DNA from: Azospirillum brasilense
GTDB taxonomy: Bacteria; Pseudomonadota; Alphaproteobacteria; Azospirillales; Azospirillaceae
Assembly: GCF_005222205.1 (NCBI RefSeq)
Contig: NZ_CP032346.1
Span: 1,479,501-1,543,500 of the forward strand
Length of the DNA: 64,000 bases
Reading direction: 5' to 3'
The notes beneath the pieces are model-generated. The model saw only the letters and a program-made list of their open reading frames with translations, made no database searches and had not been told where the DNA came from. The position numbers and the translations under genes were made by a program. This document shows, piece after piece, positions 52,601 to 62,945 of this stretch. The stretch's first letter is position 1, and each line of letters opens with the position of its first letter.

Positions 52601-54331
52601 CAGCCCGTCGCCAAGCGCGGCCAGAGCCCTCGCGAGCGGGGTCCAGAATTCGTCGAGCTCGGCCGTGCAAAGGTCGATGGGGTCCAACTCCGCCTTGATC
52701 GCCGCGACGCCCAATTCCGAACTCCACCCCGGCATTCCGATGGCGGCGGCCCAGGGCTGGCGCAGGGCCTCGTCCACAAGATCGTAGAGTTCCCGAGCGT
52801 TCTCCCTGAGCTCGTCAGGTTTCTTCTGCCGAATGGTCAGCTCGGCGATGCGGCCTTGCATGGCGTCGAGCGCCTTGCGCATGCCGGCGATCCGGGCGCA
52901 GGACTGCGGGGGACCGCCGGCCACCGCCGCTGTCCGCCACAACCCCACCAACGACGCCGTTTCCAGCCTTCGAAGAGTCCGTTCTTCGCCAAAAAGCTGG
53001 CCGCCCGGCGTTCCGGGAAGCTCCGGTCCGGGAACACCGCCCGACGCGGTGGGAATCGCGTGAAGGAGATCGAGTTTGATCGGACGGCATTCCCGGATCG
53101 GACGGCGGGTGCCGATGTCGTCGATCAGCCGGTTCAGGATCGCCGCCTCAAGGGTGCGGGCCATCTCTCCCGTTTCGGCCAACGCCAGGGACGTCACCGC
53201 GGAGGTGGAGAAGACGAATCCCCGCTCCCGATACCGAAGGGCGGATTTGACGTCGGTCTTATCGTTGTCCGCCGCCTCGTCCAGCTTCGCCCGGACGTCA
53301 TGGCGCAACTGCGCCAGGATGTTTTCGGCCATGCGGAAGCAGGACATGCGGATCGTCGTCGCGGCGAGGTCGGGAATGACCGCCGGCTCGCCCTCGGGCA
53401 TGAACGACTGATAGAGGTAGGTGAACTTGAAGACGCTGCTGTCGCCGCGCCGCGCCTGGACGGTCATCCCCTCGCGGCCGATGGGATAGCGGACCTTGAA
53501 GATCTCGTCGGGCCGGAGGCGCCAGTTCTTGTAGACCGACAGTTCCTTCAGCGCCGCATAGGCGTTCACCTCCACCCGTTCCGCCCGGTCGCTGGCGATG
53601 AACGGGTCGGCCATCAGGAAGGAACCGGTCAGTTCGCACTCCGGGTCGATGTTTCGCATCATCAAGGCGACGTCCCAGAAGATCCCGGCCCCGGTTCCTC
53701 CGGACAGCGAGCAGACCAGATGCACGCGCACGGGCTTTGCGCGCTCCGTCACCGACCGGACTTTCTGGTGGCAGTCCCGAAGCTTGTCGTAGATGGTGCG
53801 GGCCTCGGTGAACAGACCGATGCGGCCAAGCGGTCGCCACTGCCCGGCCCCTTCGTACCGCGCCTGCCCCAGCGACATCTCGTTGAGCGCTTCGAGGTTC
53901 AGCGACGGCAGCCATTCCGTGATCGCCGGCACCGGGGACTCGTCGTCTCGGCTTTCCGCGGCGCCGGGCATGCCGGCGGACCGGCGCGGAGACTGGCGGA
54001 GCGCATCGACGCTTCGCACGATGGCGTCTGTGCCGATGGTGATGATCGGCTCGATGGTCGGCAGGCGGCGCTCGAAGGCGTTCGCGCCGCCCTCGCGGAA
54101 GGAGGACGCGCGCGGAACGACATGCTCGTCCAGCTCCTCCTCGCGGTTGGCCTTCCAGTCCGTGTCGATGGCCAATAGCTGCAGGTGCCCGTCGGCGTAC
54201 ATGCGCCGCAGTCCGGAATCCGATCCGTTTTCCGCCTGCCAACGCAGATAGCGCAGCGTGCGCACGCCGGTTCCGCCCAAACCGATCACCAGGGCCGGAA
54301 ACCGCTTCACGAATTGCGTGTCGATGCTCAT
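49688..54331 (-). CDS. Tubulin/FtsZ-like GTPase-domain protein with large cysteine-rich zinc-ribbon C-terminus
   Basis: A 1,547-residue cytoplasmic protein. The N-terminal ~400 residues follow the Tubulin_2/FtsZ-like family: nucleotide loop VIGLGGTGVRTL (15-26), LLAIDTDW (53-59) and the tubulin signature CSLSGGTGAGIF (207-218). ADPFIA and the following helix come next. A long helical middle (about 400-1000) is followed by a cysteine-rich half (about 1020-1450). It has CxxxxC at 1023/1028, CPGC at 1043-1046, CGNPSC at 1054-1059, then CPEC, CPQC, CFHC, CRRC, CPYC, CPRC, CRAC, CPVC and CMIC pairs, at least ten zinc-ribbon-like knuckles. The ATG at 54331 lies 25 bases after the vWA stop. I infer a polymerising or scaffold GTPase partnered with the vWA protein. 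FtsZ-like proteins linked to vWA proteins are known, but this zinc-ribbon fusion is unusual. Confidence 0.88.
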   Translation of the reverse strand: MSIDTQFVKRFPALVIGLGGTGVRTLRYLRWQAENGSDSGLRRMYADGHLQLLAIDTDWKANREEELDEHVVPRASSFREGGANAFERRLPTIEPIITIGTDAIVRSVDALRQSPRRSAGMPGAAESRDDESPVPAITEWLPSLNLEALNEMSLGQARYEGAGQWRPLGRIGLFTEARTIYDKLRDCHQKVRSVTERAKPVRVHLVCSLSGGTGAGIFWDVALMMRNIDPECELTGSFLMADPFIASDRAERVEVNAYAALKELSVYKNWRLRPDEIFKVRYPIGREGMTVQARRGDSSVFKFTYLYQSFMPEGEPAVIPDLAATTIRMSCFRMAENILAQLRHDVRAKLDEAADNDKTDVKSALRYRERGFVFSTSAVTSLALAETGEMARTLEAAILNRLIDDIGTRRPIRECRPIKLDLLHAIPTASGGVPGPELPGTPGGQLFGEERTLRRLETASLVGLWRTAAVAGGPPQSCARIAGMRKALDAMQGRIAELTIRQKKPDELRENARELYDLVDEALRQPWAAAIGMPGWSSELGVAAIKAELDPIDLCTAELDEFWTPLARALAALGDGLERDTAVLDDEGLTLLRAAVKELDDRPPPDDCDAVTLTAPPSLIQMRIALGIVNEGRDAALIHHQETYGSGPLHIIMGTFRERLDAGLADAARQVLDPASWSGRVEQYLYRNRERLAGDIRRVLEVHDRNHRLLTDRGDDLRTYGVQVLRDPFIQINRHAERFDRMIAPLPDSLHALLNDSLPDRIEALLGDLNQLFVRDALREEWKVRTHFQDSASRRAVWKALMKDVVAATKHRQDPQDAPTSPLVHVLAELLDRHFLRPGGAGHRMDAIRDKTEFEHLKALARLYANGFVRFWSEQEAFIIARLNGDKGLEELIARCRSAVFSKGSVAPTIQQAKLVIGKPQISRSLSLARGESDRNALMNRLKTAAQKVLNITPTFTEEASPVPIIYYEELYRPGAEISGIQRYHRRYRESDDRFRSLYHFQRGGEALENLIPDELSPDAVLCGNRGCTFDLSRLPDRDALICPGCGGPILNRCGNPSCEVDDLTSRFPSGAFGTNGRPMVRQCPECKGELKTYWWFCKEAAHGQRPISMRETNCPQCLDDYAAGRRPLSQVQIRHDRDPFDCPGCVSHRLPPQKRTRVPGALRRFFYDGVSGSERHEFDRLIEEHHLPEIRCPSADAPDHLLFPALEMKEDSRKWLDHVHRTKGMFSAEQGVPQTRFSCFHCGYPVPVAEAEQASTGKPVACRRCLRLLQPCPYCSSSDGTLLRPMPSPIGAPRCPRCTNLMLRNREKHHPYAAEGLVRPGFCRNLFSCDAGARPWSTAAEYDHGDCRACVGGGHVPLLPFDQLLRHVNDCPVCLTLLGRCEDNRFQELTRVGLMSHFIGRPPEKLPQYCMICGCQPRQVLLWMKSSDYFSGGGNAITAESQEKLSKFYNGPDSVPQIPADFGMEILESLLGNETERHLYEKLTKLEFIRDGQYDLPTIETQIGSLFRGSHISARMVRCKLKAMVLMSEEVRSREQAFILEEAGSF

Positions 54332-54356
54332 GGCCTTTTTTCTCGTCGGCTGGAGT

Positions 54357-57300
54357 TTAGCGGCTGGCGGCGGTCTGGATGGGCGTGTCGCGAAAATCCC
54401 AGTGATGCTCGACCGATCGTGGGTCGACCGGTATGTAGCTGGCGGCAACCGGGATCAGCACAAACAGCAGGAGGGCGATCAGACACAGACTTCCGAAGGC
54501 GAAGCGGGTATCCACGGAGTGGATGATGTCCGGCATTTCCTTCGCCTGTTCCCCTCTCGCGGCGATCCCGTTCACGTGCGTCCTGCGGACAAGGCGCGCG
54601 GCATAGGTGATGCCGGCGAACGTGGCGGCCCCGATGGCAAAGATCGAAAGCCAAGCTTTCTGATCCAACTCTCCCAGGAACCACAGCCCTGCGATGGATG
54701 CTGATACCGGGAGAAGGACGACTGAACCGAGAAGTTCTCCCACTGACTTCAGCAGCTCGAAGAACCCGGCCCCGTGGGTCGCCAGAGACTTGAGCGAACC
54801 ATGACGCCTGACGCGGCGGAACAGCATCCAGACGCTGCCGACCATGATGCCGAGGATCGCCGCGATGGCTGGTATCAGAATGAGCGACAGATTGTACGAG
54901 TCATCCTCTGAGAACGGGTATGTTTTGACGTTGTGTTCGTTTGATTTGGCGGCGATCCGGATGGCGCCCGGCGCGTATTGGGCGATATCGCCCGGAAGCC
55001 CCCAGGCGACGGTCGTCGTGACGCTCGACCGGGGGGTTGAGAAATCATGCGCGATGCTGATCCGTGCCTCCTCGCCCAGGGGCAGTCCGTCCCGGTCCAG
55101 CAGGTCCACCACGAATTCCTGGCGGCCCAGCTTCAGGGAGGTGGTGTTTCTGATCGTGATGTCCGCGCTGATGGCGGTGTAGGGCTCCCGCGCCGGCACC
55201 CGCGTGGCTTTGAAATCGACCTGCTCGAAATCGAAGACCGGAATGGAGCTGACCGTCACCGAAGGGTCGGAAGGGGCGCCCGACGGGTTGAGGGACGTCT
55301 TGTCCCGCAGAACGACCCGGAGATTCTGGGACACCGCAAGCTCCTGCGCTTCCTTTTCGGTCAGCCGGATCGGCAGGGTTTCCGTCTTTCCGGCGCGCAC
55401 GGTTTTCGGGGTTTCCAGCGTCTTCTGGGTGAAGTCACGCTTGCCGTCCGGCGATTGCAGGGCATAGCCGGTCAGCAGGTTGGGAACGATTCCGGGATTC
55501 GTCACGTCGATGTAGACATCGCGGTGTTGCGGATCGAAGGGCCGCTCCTTGTTCATTTGAACGTCGAATTTCCTGGGAACCGGCAGGCTGACGGTCGCCC
55601 ACCCCCCGGGACAGGCCGTCGGATTCTGGGACCTGTCGAGATCGGTCAGGGCGCAGACCTTCAGGTCCTGCCCGACAAGCAGGCTTTCCGGCCATTCGTC
55701 GTGGATGGGAATGCCCACATGAAGGGGCGTCGCCACATCCTTGGCGCCGTCCCGGTTGGCGCCACGGATCTCGATGCCGTTGGGCGGGTCGTGGAACACG
55801 GGTTGGCCGCCGCTGGCCCCGACCAGCAGGAACCGGCTCAGCGTCTGGTTGTAGACCGCCTCGTTCTGCACCGTGACCGTCAGAATCAGCGGCAGCCGGT
55901 CCGTCCACGTCCCACCATCCAGCGTCTTCAGCGGTTTGGAGGGCAGCGGGATGATCGGGTAATCGCGTCCCGCCGTGCGCCCCGTGGTGCCCGGGCCGCT
56001 GTCTTCGACCAGCACGACGTTCTGATCGAGGTGCGGGCTGTGCTTGCCCATGAACTCCTTGTTGAAGGGAATGCGAACGGATTCCTGGGACAGGCCGGGG
56101 ATGGACATGGCCGACGGAAACTGGAGAGGTTCGGCCAGTTCGCGCCGCTCCCCCTTCCTGAACATCCGCACTTCCTTCAGCTGGTTCTGGACCAGCCACG
56201 GATTCCTGATGTCGAGATGCAGTTCCAGGAAGCCCTTGTCGTTCGGCTTGAAGGTTCCGGACATCAGTTCCAGGGGTTGGTAGGACGGGGTCGGAAGATC
56301 GTTGGTCTCCGGCCCCGGAATTTCGTTGTCGTTGACCGCGTGCATGCCGAAACGCGGCTGCCGCAGGATGGAAAGGATGCGGGAGTCACCGCCATCCAGG
56401 GCCAGGGACACTTCCGACGACCCGTTGGGGGCGATGGGTTGGGGCGGATCGACCGGCCTCAGCACCTTTTCCCCGTTCAGACCCAGCAGCGCCACCGCGG
56501 AGAGGGTCTCCTGCAGGACGGAGTTGTCGTTGACGACGACGATGCGGGCGCGCAGTTGGCCGGATTCCGTCGTCTCGGGCCAACGCAGACCGCCGATCCG
56601 CAGGCTGGAAGCCGTCGATGCCGGGCGCGTGACCGGCCTGTTCTGCGACGCCCGGCCGCTGGCCACGTCGTCCACCGCCACCGACAGCCTGTTGCCGTTC
56701 AGGGCATGCACGGCGTTGTCGGGCAGGGTGACCGACAGTTTCCGGCGGCTGCCGGCTGGAACATCGACCGGCGGCGGCCCTGCCTCGACCGGTGCCAGAG
56801 GCGTGCCGCCGTCGTAAAACAGGATGTTGCGGACGGGCCGGGCCGGCAGCCCGGGCGATACGATGTCGATGTCGAGGATCACCCGGCCATCCTGCGGACG
56901 CGCCTGCGCGCCCGCGATCTGGAACGGCGCCGGGCGCCCATACTGGACCGGCACACGCGCCGATTCCGGATCGTTCACGCCTTCACCGTCCCGAGACTGC
57001 ACCGCCACATGGAGGATTCCGCGGTCGAGCGCGGCATCGAGCACGGGTGTGAGCGTGACGGTCAGAATGTGCGTCGCCCCCCGCGCCAGTTCCGTGGCTT
57101 GCGGCGGTTCGATCTCCCCCAGCGGCGACCCGCCGGAGGCGGCTGCGTAGAAGACGAGCCGGCGGACGGTCCGGGGGTCCGATTGAGGATTGGCGAGCGA
57201 CAGGGTCAGGCTGGCCGGCTGGCCGGCGGTGCGCCGTTCGGACTTGGCCTCGGTGATCCCGAGCCCGCCCCCGGCGGTGCGCTCCAGCTTCGCCCGCACC

Positions 57301-58448
57301 GCCGCGCCGCGCCCGTCGCTGTCCAGCCCGGCGTAGAGGGTGGAGGCGGCCAGAAGCGCGCGCGCCTCGTTGGTCGGGACCCGCAGTTCGATGGTGTCCG
57401 CCGCGTCGGCATTGATGCTCCGGTCGACTGGAATGGTCGCCAGTGCGGAGCCCTCCAGGCGGTCGTACAGCGCCACGGAACGCAGGTGGGTGGGCACCCG
57501 GCCCGGATTGCGCACGGTGACGGAGCAGGTCATCCCCTCGATGCCGCGGGGACGGCAGGTGCCGTTCAGGATCGCCAGCCGCGGTCGCGTCGCGCGCAGC
57601 ACGCCGTCCACGAAGTCCTTGGCGAACTGGTCGAGACTCTTCGAAGCGTCCGCGTATTCGATGGTCTGGGCGTTCAGGTCTTTCTCAAGGCTCTGCACCA
57701 CGGGGCGCAGGCGCACCGTCTCCAGGGCGCAGTCCCGATAGATCCTGGAGGTGTCGGCGAAGTCCGTTTCGGACGGCTGCACCACGAACAGACCGACATG
57801 GACCGGCAGCTGGTCGGAGTCGGGCGGCACGGCGATGGATTTCCGCACGGCGTCCATGTCCGGGGCGATCGCCGTCTTCTGGTTCGTCTTATACTGCTTC
57901 AGAAGGTCGCAAACGCCGGTGTTTTTGTTGTTTTCAGCCTGATTGGACGGGTCGTGGACGAAATCGCTGGCGATCAGCAGGATCTTGAGCCGGTTTTCCG
58001 ACCGGTCCTGGAGGCCGGGCATGCTGGCGATGAACCGCAGGAGCGGGGCGAAATCGGTGACCCGGTCGGGGGTGATGGCGTCCCGGAAGCGATCCACAGC
58101 GCTGTTCAGCGCGCTGACATTGCCGCCGTCCACCCGCTCCGCCAAGGGCAGGACCTGCCGTCCGAAGGTGTAGAGCGACACCCGGTCGCCGCTGCTGACG
58201 AAGGTCCGCGTTCCGTCGATGGGCAGGGCGAAAGCCGTCTTGAGCATTTCGCTCAGCCGCTGGTTCGGGCCGTCCTGAGCGCCGGTGAACACCGTCTTGG
58301 AATTGTCCAGGAACACGAACATGTCGATGGGCGGAAGCGTGTGCTGTGCCGATGCAGCGCTCGTCACCAGCGCCAGCGTCACCGCCAGAACCGTGACCAC
58401 CCCTCTGGCCATTCCCCCGACAAGCCACGACCGCAAGGTTCGCTGCAT
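54357..58448 (-). CDS. Exported von Willebrand A protein with eight Ig-like modules and C-terminal membrane anchor
   Basis: A 1,363-residue protein. A Sec signal peptide (1-35, ending SAASA|QH) leads into a vWA domain (about 36-285). Its metal-site motif reads FLDNSKT (46-52; D-x-S-x-T), and strand ILLIASDFVHD carries the last acidic ligand. Eight ~100-residue Ig-like beta-sandwich modules follow (about 290-1160). Each has an N-P or N-(x)-V-type strand, a conserved 'P..V...LY' hairpin and a Pro-rich turn. Four hydrophobic helices (about 1165-1345) have Arg-rich loops, predicting a cytoplasmic loop between helices 1 and 2 and between 3 and 4. The C terminus is therefore periplasmic. This places the vWA and Ig domains in the periplasm. 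It is first in the module. Confidence 0.9.
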   Translation of the reverse strand: MQRTLRSWLVGGMARGVVTVLAVTLALVTSAASAQHTLPPIDMFVFLDNSKTVFTGAQDGPNQRLSEMLKTAFALPIDGTRTFVSSGDRVSLYTFGRQVLPLAERVDGGNVSALNSAVDRFRDAITPDRVTDFAPLLRFIASMPGLQDRSENRLKILLIASDFVHDPSNQAENNKNTGVCDLLKQYKTNQKTAIAPDMDAVRKSIAVPPDSDQLPVHVGLFVVQPSETDFADTSRIYRDCALETVRLRPVVQSLEKDLNAQTIEYADASKSLDQFAKDFVDGVLRATRPRLAILNGTCRPRGIEGMTCSVTVRNPGRVPTHLRSVALYDRLEGSALATIPVDRSINADAADTIELRVPTNEARALLAASTLYAGLDSDGRGAAVRAKLERTAGGGLGITEAKSERRTAGQPASLTLSLANPQSDPRTVRRLVFYAAASGGSPLGEIEPPQATELARGATHILTVTLTPVLDAALDRGILHVAVQSRDGEGVNDPESARVPVQYGRPAPFQIAGAQARPQDGRVILDIDIVSPGLPARPVRNILFYDGGTPLAPVEAGPPPVDVPAGSRRKLSVTLPDNAVHALNGNRLSVAVDDVASGRASQNRPVTRPASTASSLRIGGLRWPETTESGQLRARIVVVNDNSVLQETLSAVALLGLNGEKVLRPVDPPQPIAPNGSSEVSLALDGGDSRILSILRQPRFGMHAVNDNEIPGPETNDLPTPSYQPLELMSGTFKPNDKGFLELHLDIRNPWLVQNQLKEVRMFRKGERRELAEPLQFPSAMSIPGLSQESVRIPFNKEFMGKHSPHLDQNVVLVEDSGPGTTGRTAGRDYPIIPLPSKPLKTLDGGTWTDRLPLILTVTVQNEAVYNQTLSRFLLVGASGGQPVFHDPPNGIEIRGANRDGAKDVATPLHVGIPIHDEWPESLLVGQDLKVCALTDLDRSQNPTACPGGWATVSLPVPRKFDVQMNKERPFDPQHRDVYIDVTNPGIVPNLLTGYALQSPDGKRDFTQKTLETPKTVRAGKTETLPIRLTEKEAQELAVSQNLRVVLRDKTSLNPSGAPSDPSVTVSSIPVFDFEQVDFKATRVPAREPYTAISADITIRNTTSLKLGRQEFVVDLLDRDGLPLGEEARISIAHDFSTPRSSVTTTVAWGLPGDIAQYAPGAIRIAAKSNEHNVKTYPFSEDDSYNLSLILIPAIAAILGIMVGSVWMLFRRVRRHGSLKSLATHGAGFFELLKSVGELLGSVVLLPVSASIAGLWFLGELDQKAWLSIFAIGAATFAGITYAARLVRRTHVNGIAARGEQAKEMPDIIHSVDTRFAFGSLCLIALLLFVLIPVAASYIPVDPRSVEHHWDFRDTPIQTAASR

Positions 58449-58489
58449 GGCGAAGCCCCCTTTCCCATCCTTCGGACCGGCGGTGCTTC

Positions 58490-58505
58490 AGCAGGAATCA
58501 GGCCA
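58490..58505 (-). promoter_or_regulatory. Sigma-54-like -24/-12 promoter upstream of the vWA gene
   Basis: On the minus strand the sequence is TGGCCTGATTCCTGCT. The invariant GG and GC have the correct 10-base spacing and most of the consensus TGGCACG-N4-TTGCW is kept. It lies 42-57 bases upstream of the vWA ATG. An activator-like AAA+ gene lies in the same cluster. A short motif in a GC-rich genome can arise by chance. Confidence 0.5.
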
Positions 58506-58675
58506 TTTGGGGAATGCTTGATTCAGAAGGGAATTTCGTTCCGGGGACGTCGGCGCACCTGTCCACTGAACAGCGGGGGTGAACAGTCTGGACAGATGCA
58601 GGCTCAGCTTCTTCCAGGCGCGCCGGCGCTCGGCCCCATGCTTGTGGACCAGCCACTCACCCGCCCCGCGCCGCG

Positions 58676-58837
58676 GTTGGCTGTCCCTGCGTGAGCGCTT
58701 CCTTTCCCATCGGCTCCTGGACGACGACAACGCCCCCATCCAGGCCTGTTGTGGACGCTTGCAACGCCCACACGGCCACACCAGAGCGTTCACGCTCCCT
58801 CACCAGGTATCCGTGGCCGCCATCTGTCAATGCTTAG
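58676..58837 (+). pseudogene. IS630-type transposase C-terminal remnant
   Basis: The plus strand reads LRERFLSHRLLDDDNAPIQACC in one frame. After a frame change near 58755 it reads DACNAHTATPERSRSLTRYPWPPSVNA and a stop. Together these match the end of IS630-family transposases (RFLSHR...A..AC..AWN......RIRSL..YPW). Catalytic domains and inverted repeats are gone. It lies between gyrB and the vWA module. Confidence 0.65.
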
Positions 58838-58898
58838 GCTCGGCCGCAGATGGGGCGGGGCGCCAGCCCCGGTTCCATGCGTGGGGCGTGGGCTTCAT

Positions 58899-58933
58899 GA
58901 AAAAGGGCGGACCCGGTTGGATCCGCCCCCTTC
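58899..58933 (-). terminator. Rho-independent terminator downstream of gyrB
   Basis: On the minus strand, the stem GGGCGGA/TCCGCCC with a 12-base loop is followed by TTTTT. It lies about 120 bases after the gyrB stop, in the correct orientation. The extra 120 bases would form a 3' untranslated tail. Confidence 0.75.
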
Positions 58934-59053
58934 TGCGTCTGTTCGATCAAGCTCCAGCTTCGCTTGATCTCAGCCTTTCTCAATCATTGAGTGAAACTTC
59001 TCAATCATCGAGTTCGGCTCCTCAGGCTTTGCGTTAACGACCAGAAGAGCCGT

Positions 59054-61537
<2,484 letters not shown>

Positions 61538-61626
61538 GGTTCGACTATAGCAGACTGCGTTGGGTTTCGGCGGAATACCGTACTTCGGTGGGTGATTTTC
61601 TGGGCTTTTGAGCCCTTTTTCAGGAG

Positions 61627-62805
61627 CTAGGCCGGGGTCACGGTCGCATCCTCGATGTGGAAGCGTTTGGCGGCACTGCCGAGCGGCCCGAAGACCGAAT
61701 CGTCGGTGCCGGTCATCCAGGCCTGGGCGCCCAGCGCCAGGATCTCGTCGAACAGCGCCTCGCGCCGCTGCGGGTCCAGATGGGCGGCCACCTCGTCCAG
61801 CAGCAGCAGCGGGGCGGCCCCGCGCTCCGCCGCCAGAAGGCGGGCGTTGGCCAGCATGATGGCGATCAGCAGCGCCTTCTGTTCCCCGGTGGAGCAGAGC
61901 GCCGCCGGCATGTCCTTCTGGGCGTGGCGCACCGCGAGGTCGCTCTTGTGCGGCCCCAGCGTGGCCCCGCCGCTGTCCGAATCGGCGCGCCGGCTGTCGC
62001 GCAGCGAGCGGCGCAGCGCGTCCTCGGCGGCCAGCGCCGGGCCCTCGTCGAGCCAGCGCTCCACCGTGCCCTGGACCGTCAGGTCGGCGCCGGGGAAGGG
62101 GCCGACGGCCCGCCCGCAGGCGGCGCGCAGCCGCTGCACCACGTCGCGGCGGGCGGCGGCCACGGCGACTCCGGTGGTCGCCATCTGGTCCTCCAATCCG
62201 CCCAGCCAGCCCTCGTCGCCGTTCCAGCCGCGGTGGCCCTCGCGCAGCAGGCGGGCGCGCTCGCGCAGGGCGTGCTCGTAGCGGCTGAGCCGCCCGGCGT
62301 GGGCGGGGTCGAATCCGAAGACAAGGCGGTCGAGGAAGCGGCGGCGCCCGCTGGAGCCCTCCAGGAACAGCCGGTCCATCTGCGGGGTCAGCCAGACGAC
62401 GGCGACATGCTCGGCCAGCACGGTCTGGCCCTTGGCGGGGTGGCCGTCCACCCGGACGACGCGGCGGTCGCGCTCGGCGCCCGACGCCGCCTGGGGGCCG
62501 ATCTCGCGGCCGGTGCCGATCTCCACGGGGCCGGTGGGGGTGTCCAGAACGGCGGCGACCGCCCAGCCGGCGCCCGCGCCATCGCCAGCGCTGCCGCCGA
62601 TCCGCTCGACCTCCGACAGCTTGGCGCCGCGCAGGCCGCGTCCGGGGGCGAGGAAACTGACCGCTTCGAGCAGGTTGGTCTTGCCGGCGCCGTTCGGCCC
62701 GGTCAGCACCACCGGGCGGCGGTCCGGCTCCAGCCGCGCGCTGTCATAACCGCGGAAGCGGGTCAGGGTCAGGCGCGTCACCGCCAAAGCGGCCGGACTG
62801 TCCAT
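61627..62805 (-). CDS. recF: DNA replication and repair protein RecF
   Basis: A 392-residue SMC-like ATPase that loads RecA at gaps. It shows LTLTRFRGYDSARLE, Walker A GPNGAGKTNLLEA, the ABC signature STGEQKALL and the Walker B LLLLDEVAAHLDP. The ATG at 62805 is preferred to a TTG at 62847. It sits between dnaN and gyrB in the classic order. A plus-strand GGGCTTTTGAGCCC-TTTTT hairpin lies just downstream (near 61602-61621). Confidence 0.96.
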   Translation of the reverse strand: MDSPAALAVTRLTLTRFRGYDSARLEPDRRPVVLTGPNGAGKTNLLEAVSFLAPGRGLRGAKLSEVERIGGSAGDGAGAGWAVAAVLDTPTGPVEIGTGREIGPQAASGAERDRRVVRVDGHPAKGQTVLAEHVAVVWLTPQMDRLFLEGSSGRRRFLDRLVFGFDPAHAGRLSRYEHALRERARLLREGHRGWNGDEGWLGGLEDQMATTGVAVAAARRDVVQRLRAACGRAVGPFPGADLTVQGTVERWLDEGPALAAEDALRRSLRDSRRADSDSGGATLGPHKSDLAVRHAQKDMPAALCSTGEQKALLIAIMLANARLLAAERGAAPLLLLDEVAAHLDPQRREALFDEILALGAQAWMTGTDDSVFGPLGSAAKRFHIEDATVTPA

Positions 62806-62945
62806 CGCAGGGATGGGATAGGGCGAAGTCTGTCTGGCGTCGAGCAAAGCGTCCGATCCGGGATGCGGGGACCGGGCCGCCGCACCCCGTCAAACACGGG
62901 GTCCGGAGCGCGCCGGCCCGAAAAGCGCCGATCCGTCCGGACCGG

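Noticed and set aside
61602..61621. Plus-strand GGGCTTTTGAGCCC-TTTTT hairpin between gyrB and recF
   Set aside because: It reads as a terminator only on the plus strand, where no gene ends. On the minus strand it has no U-run, so it was not listed as a functional terminator.
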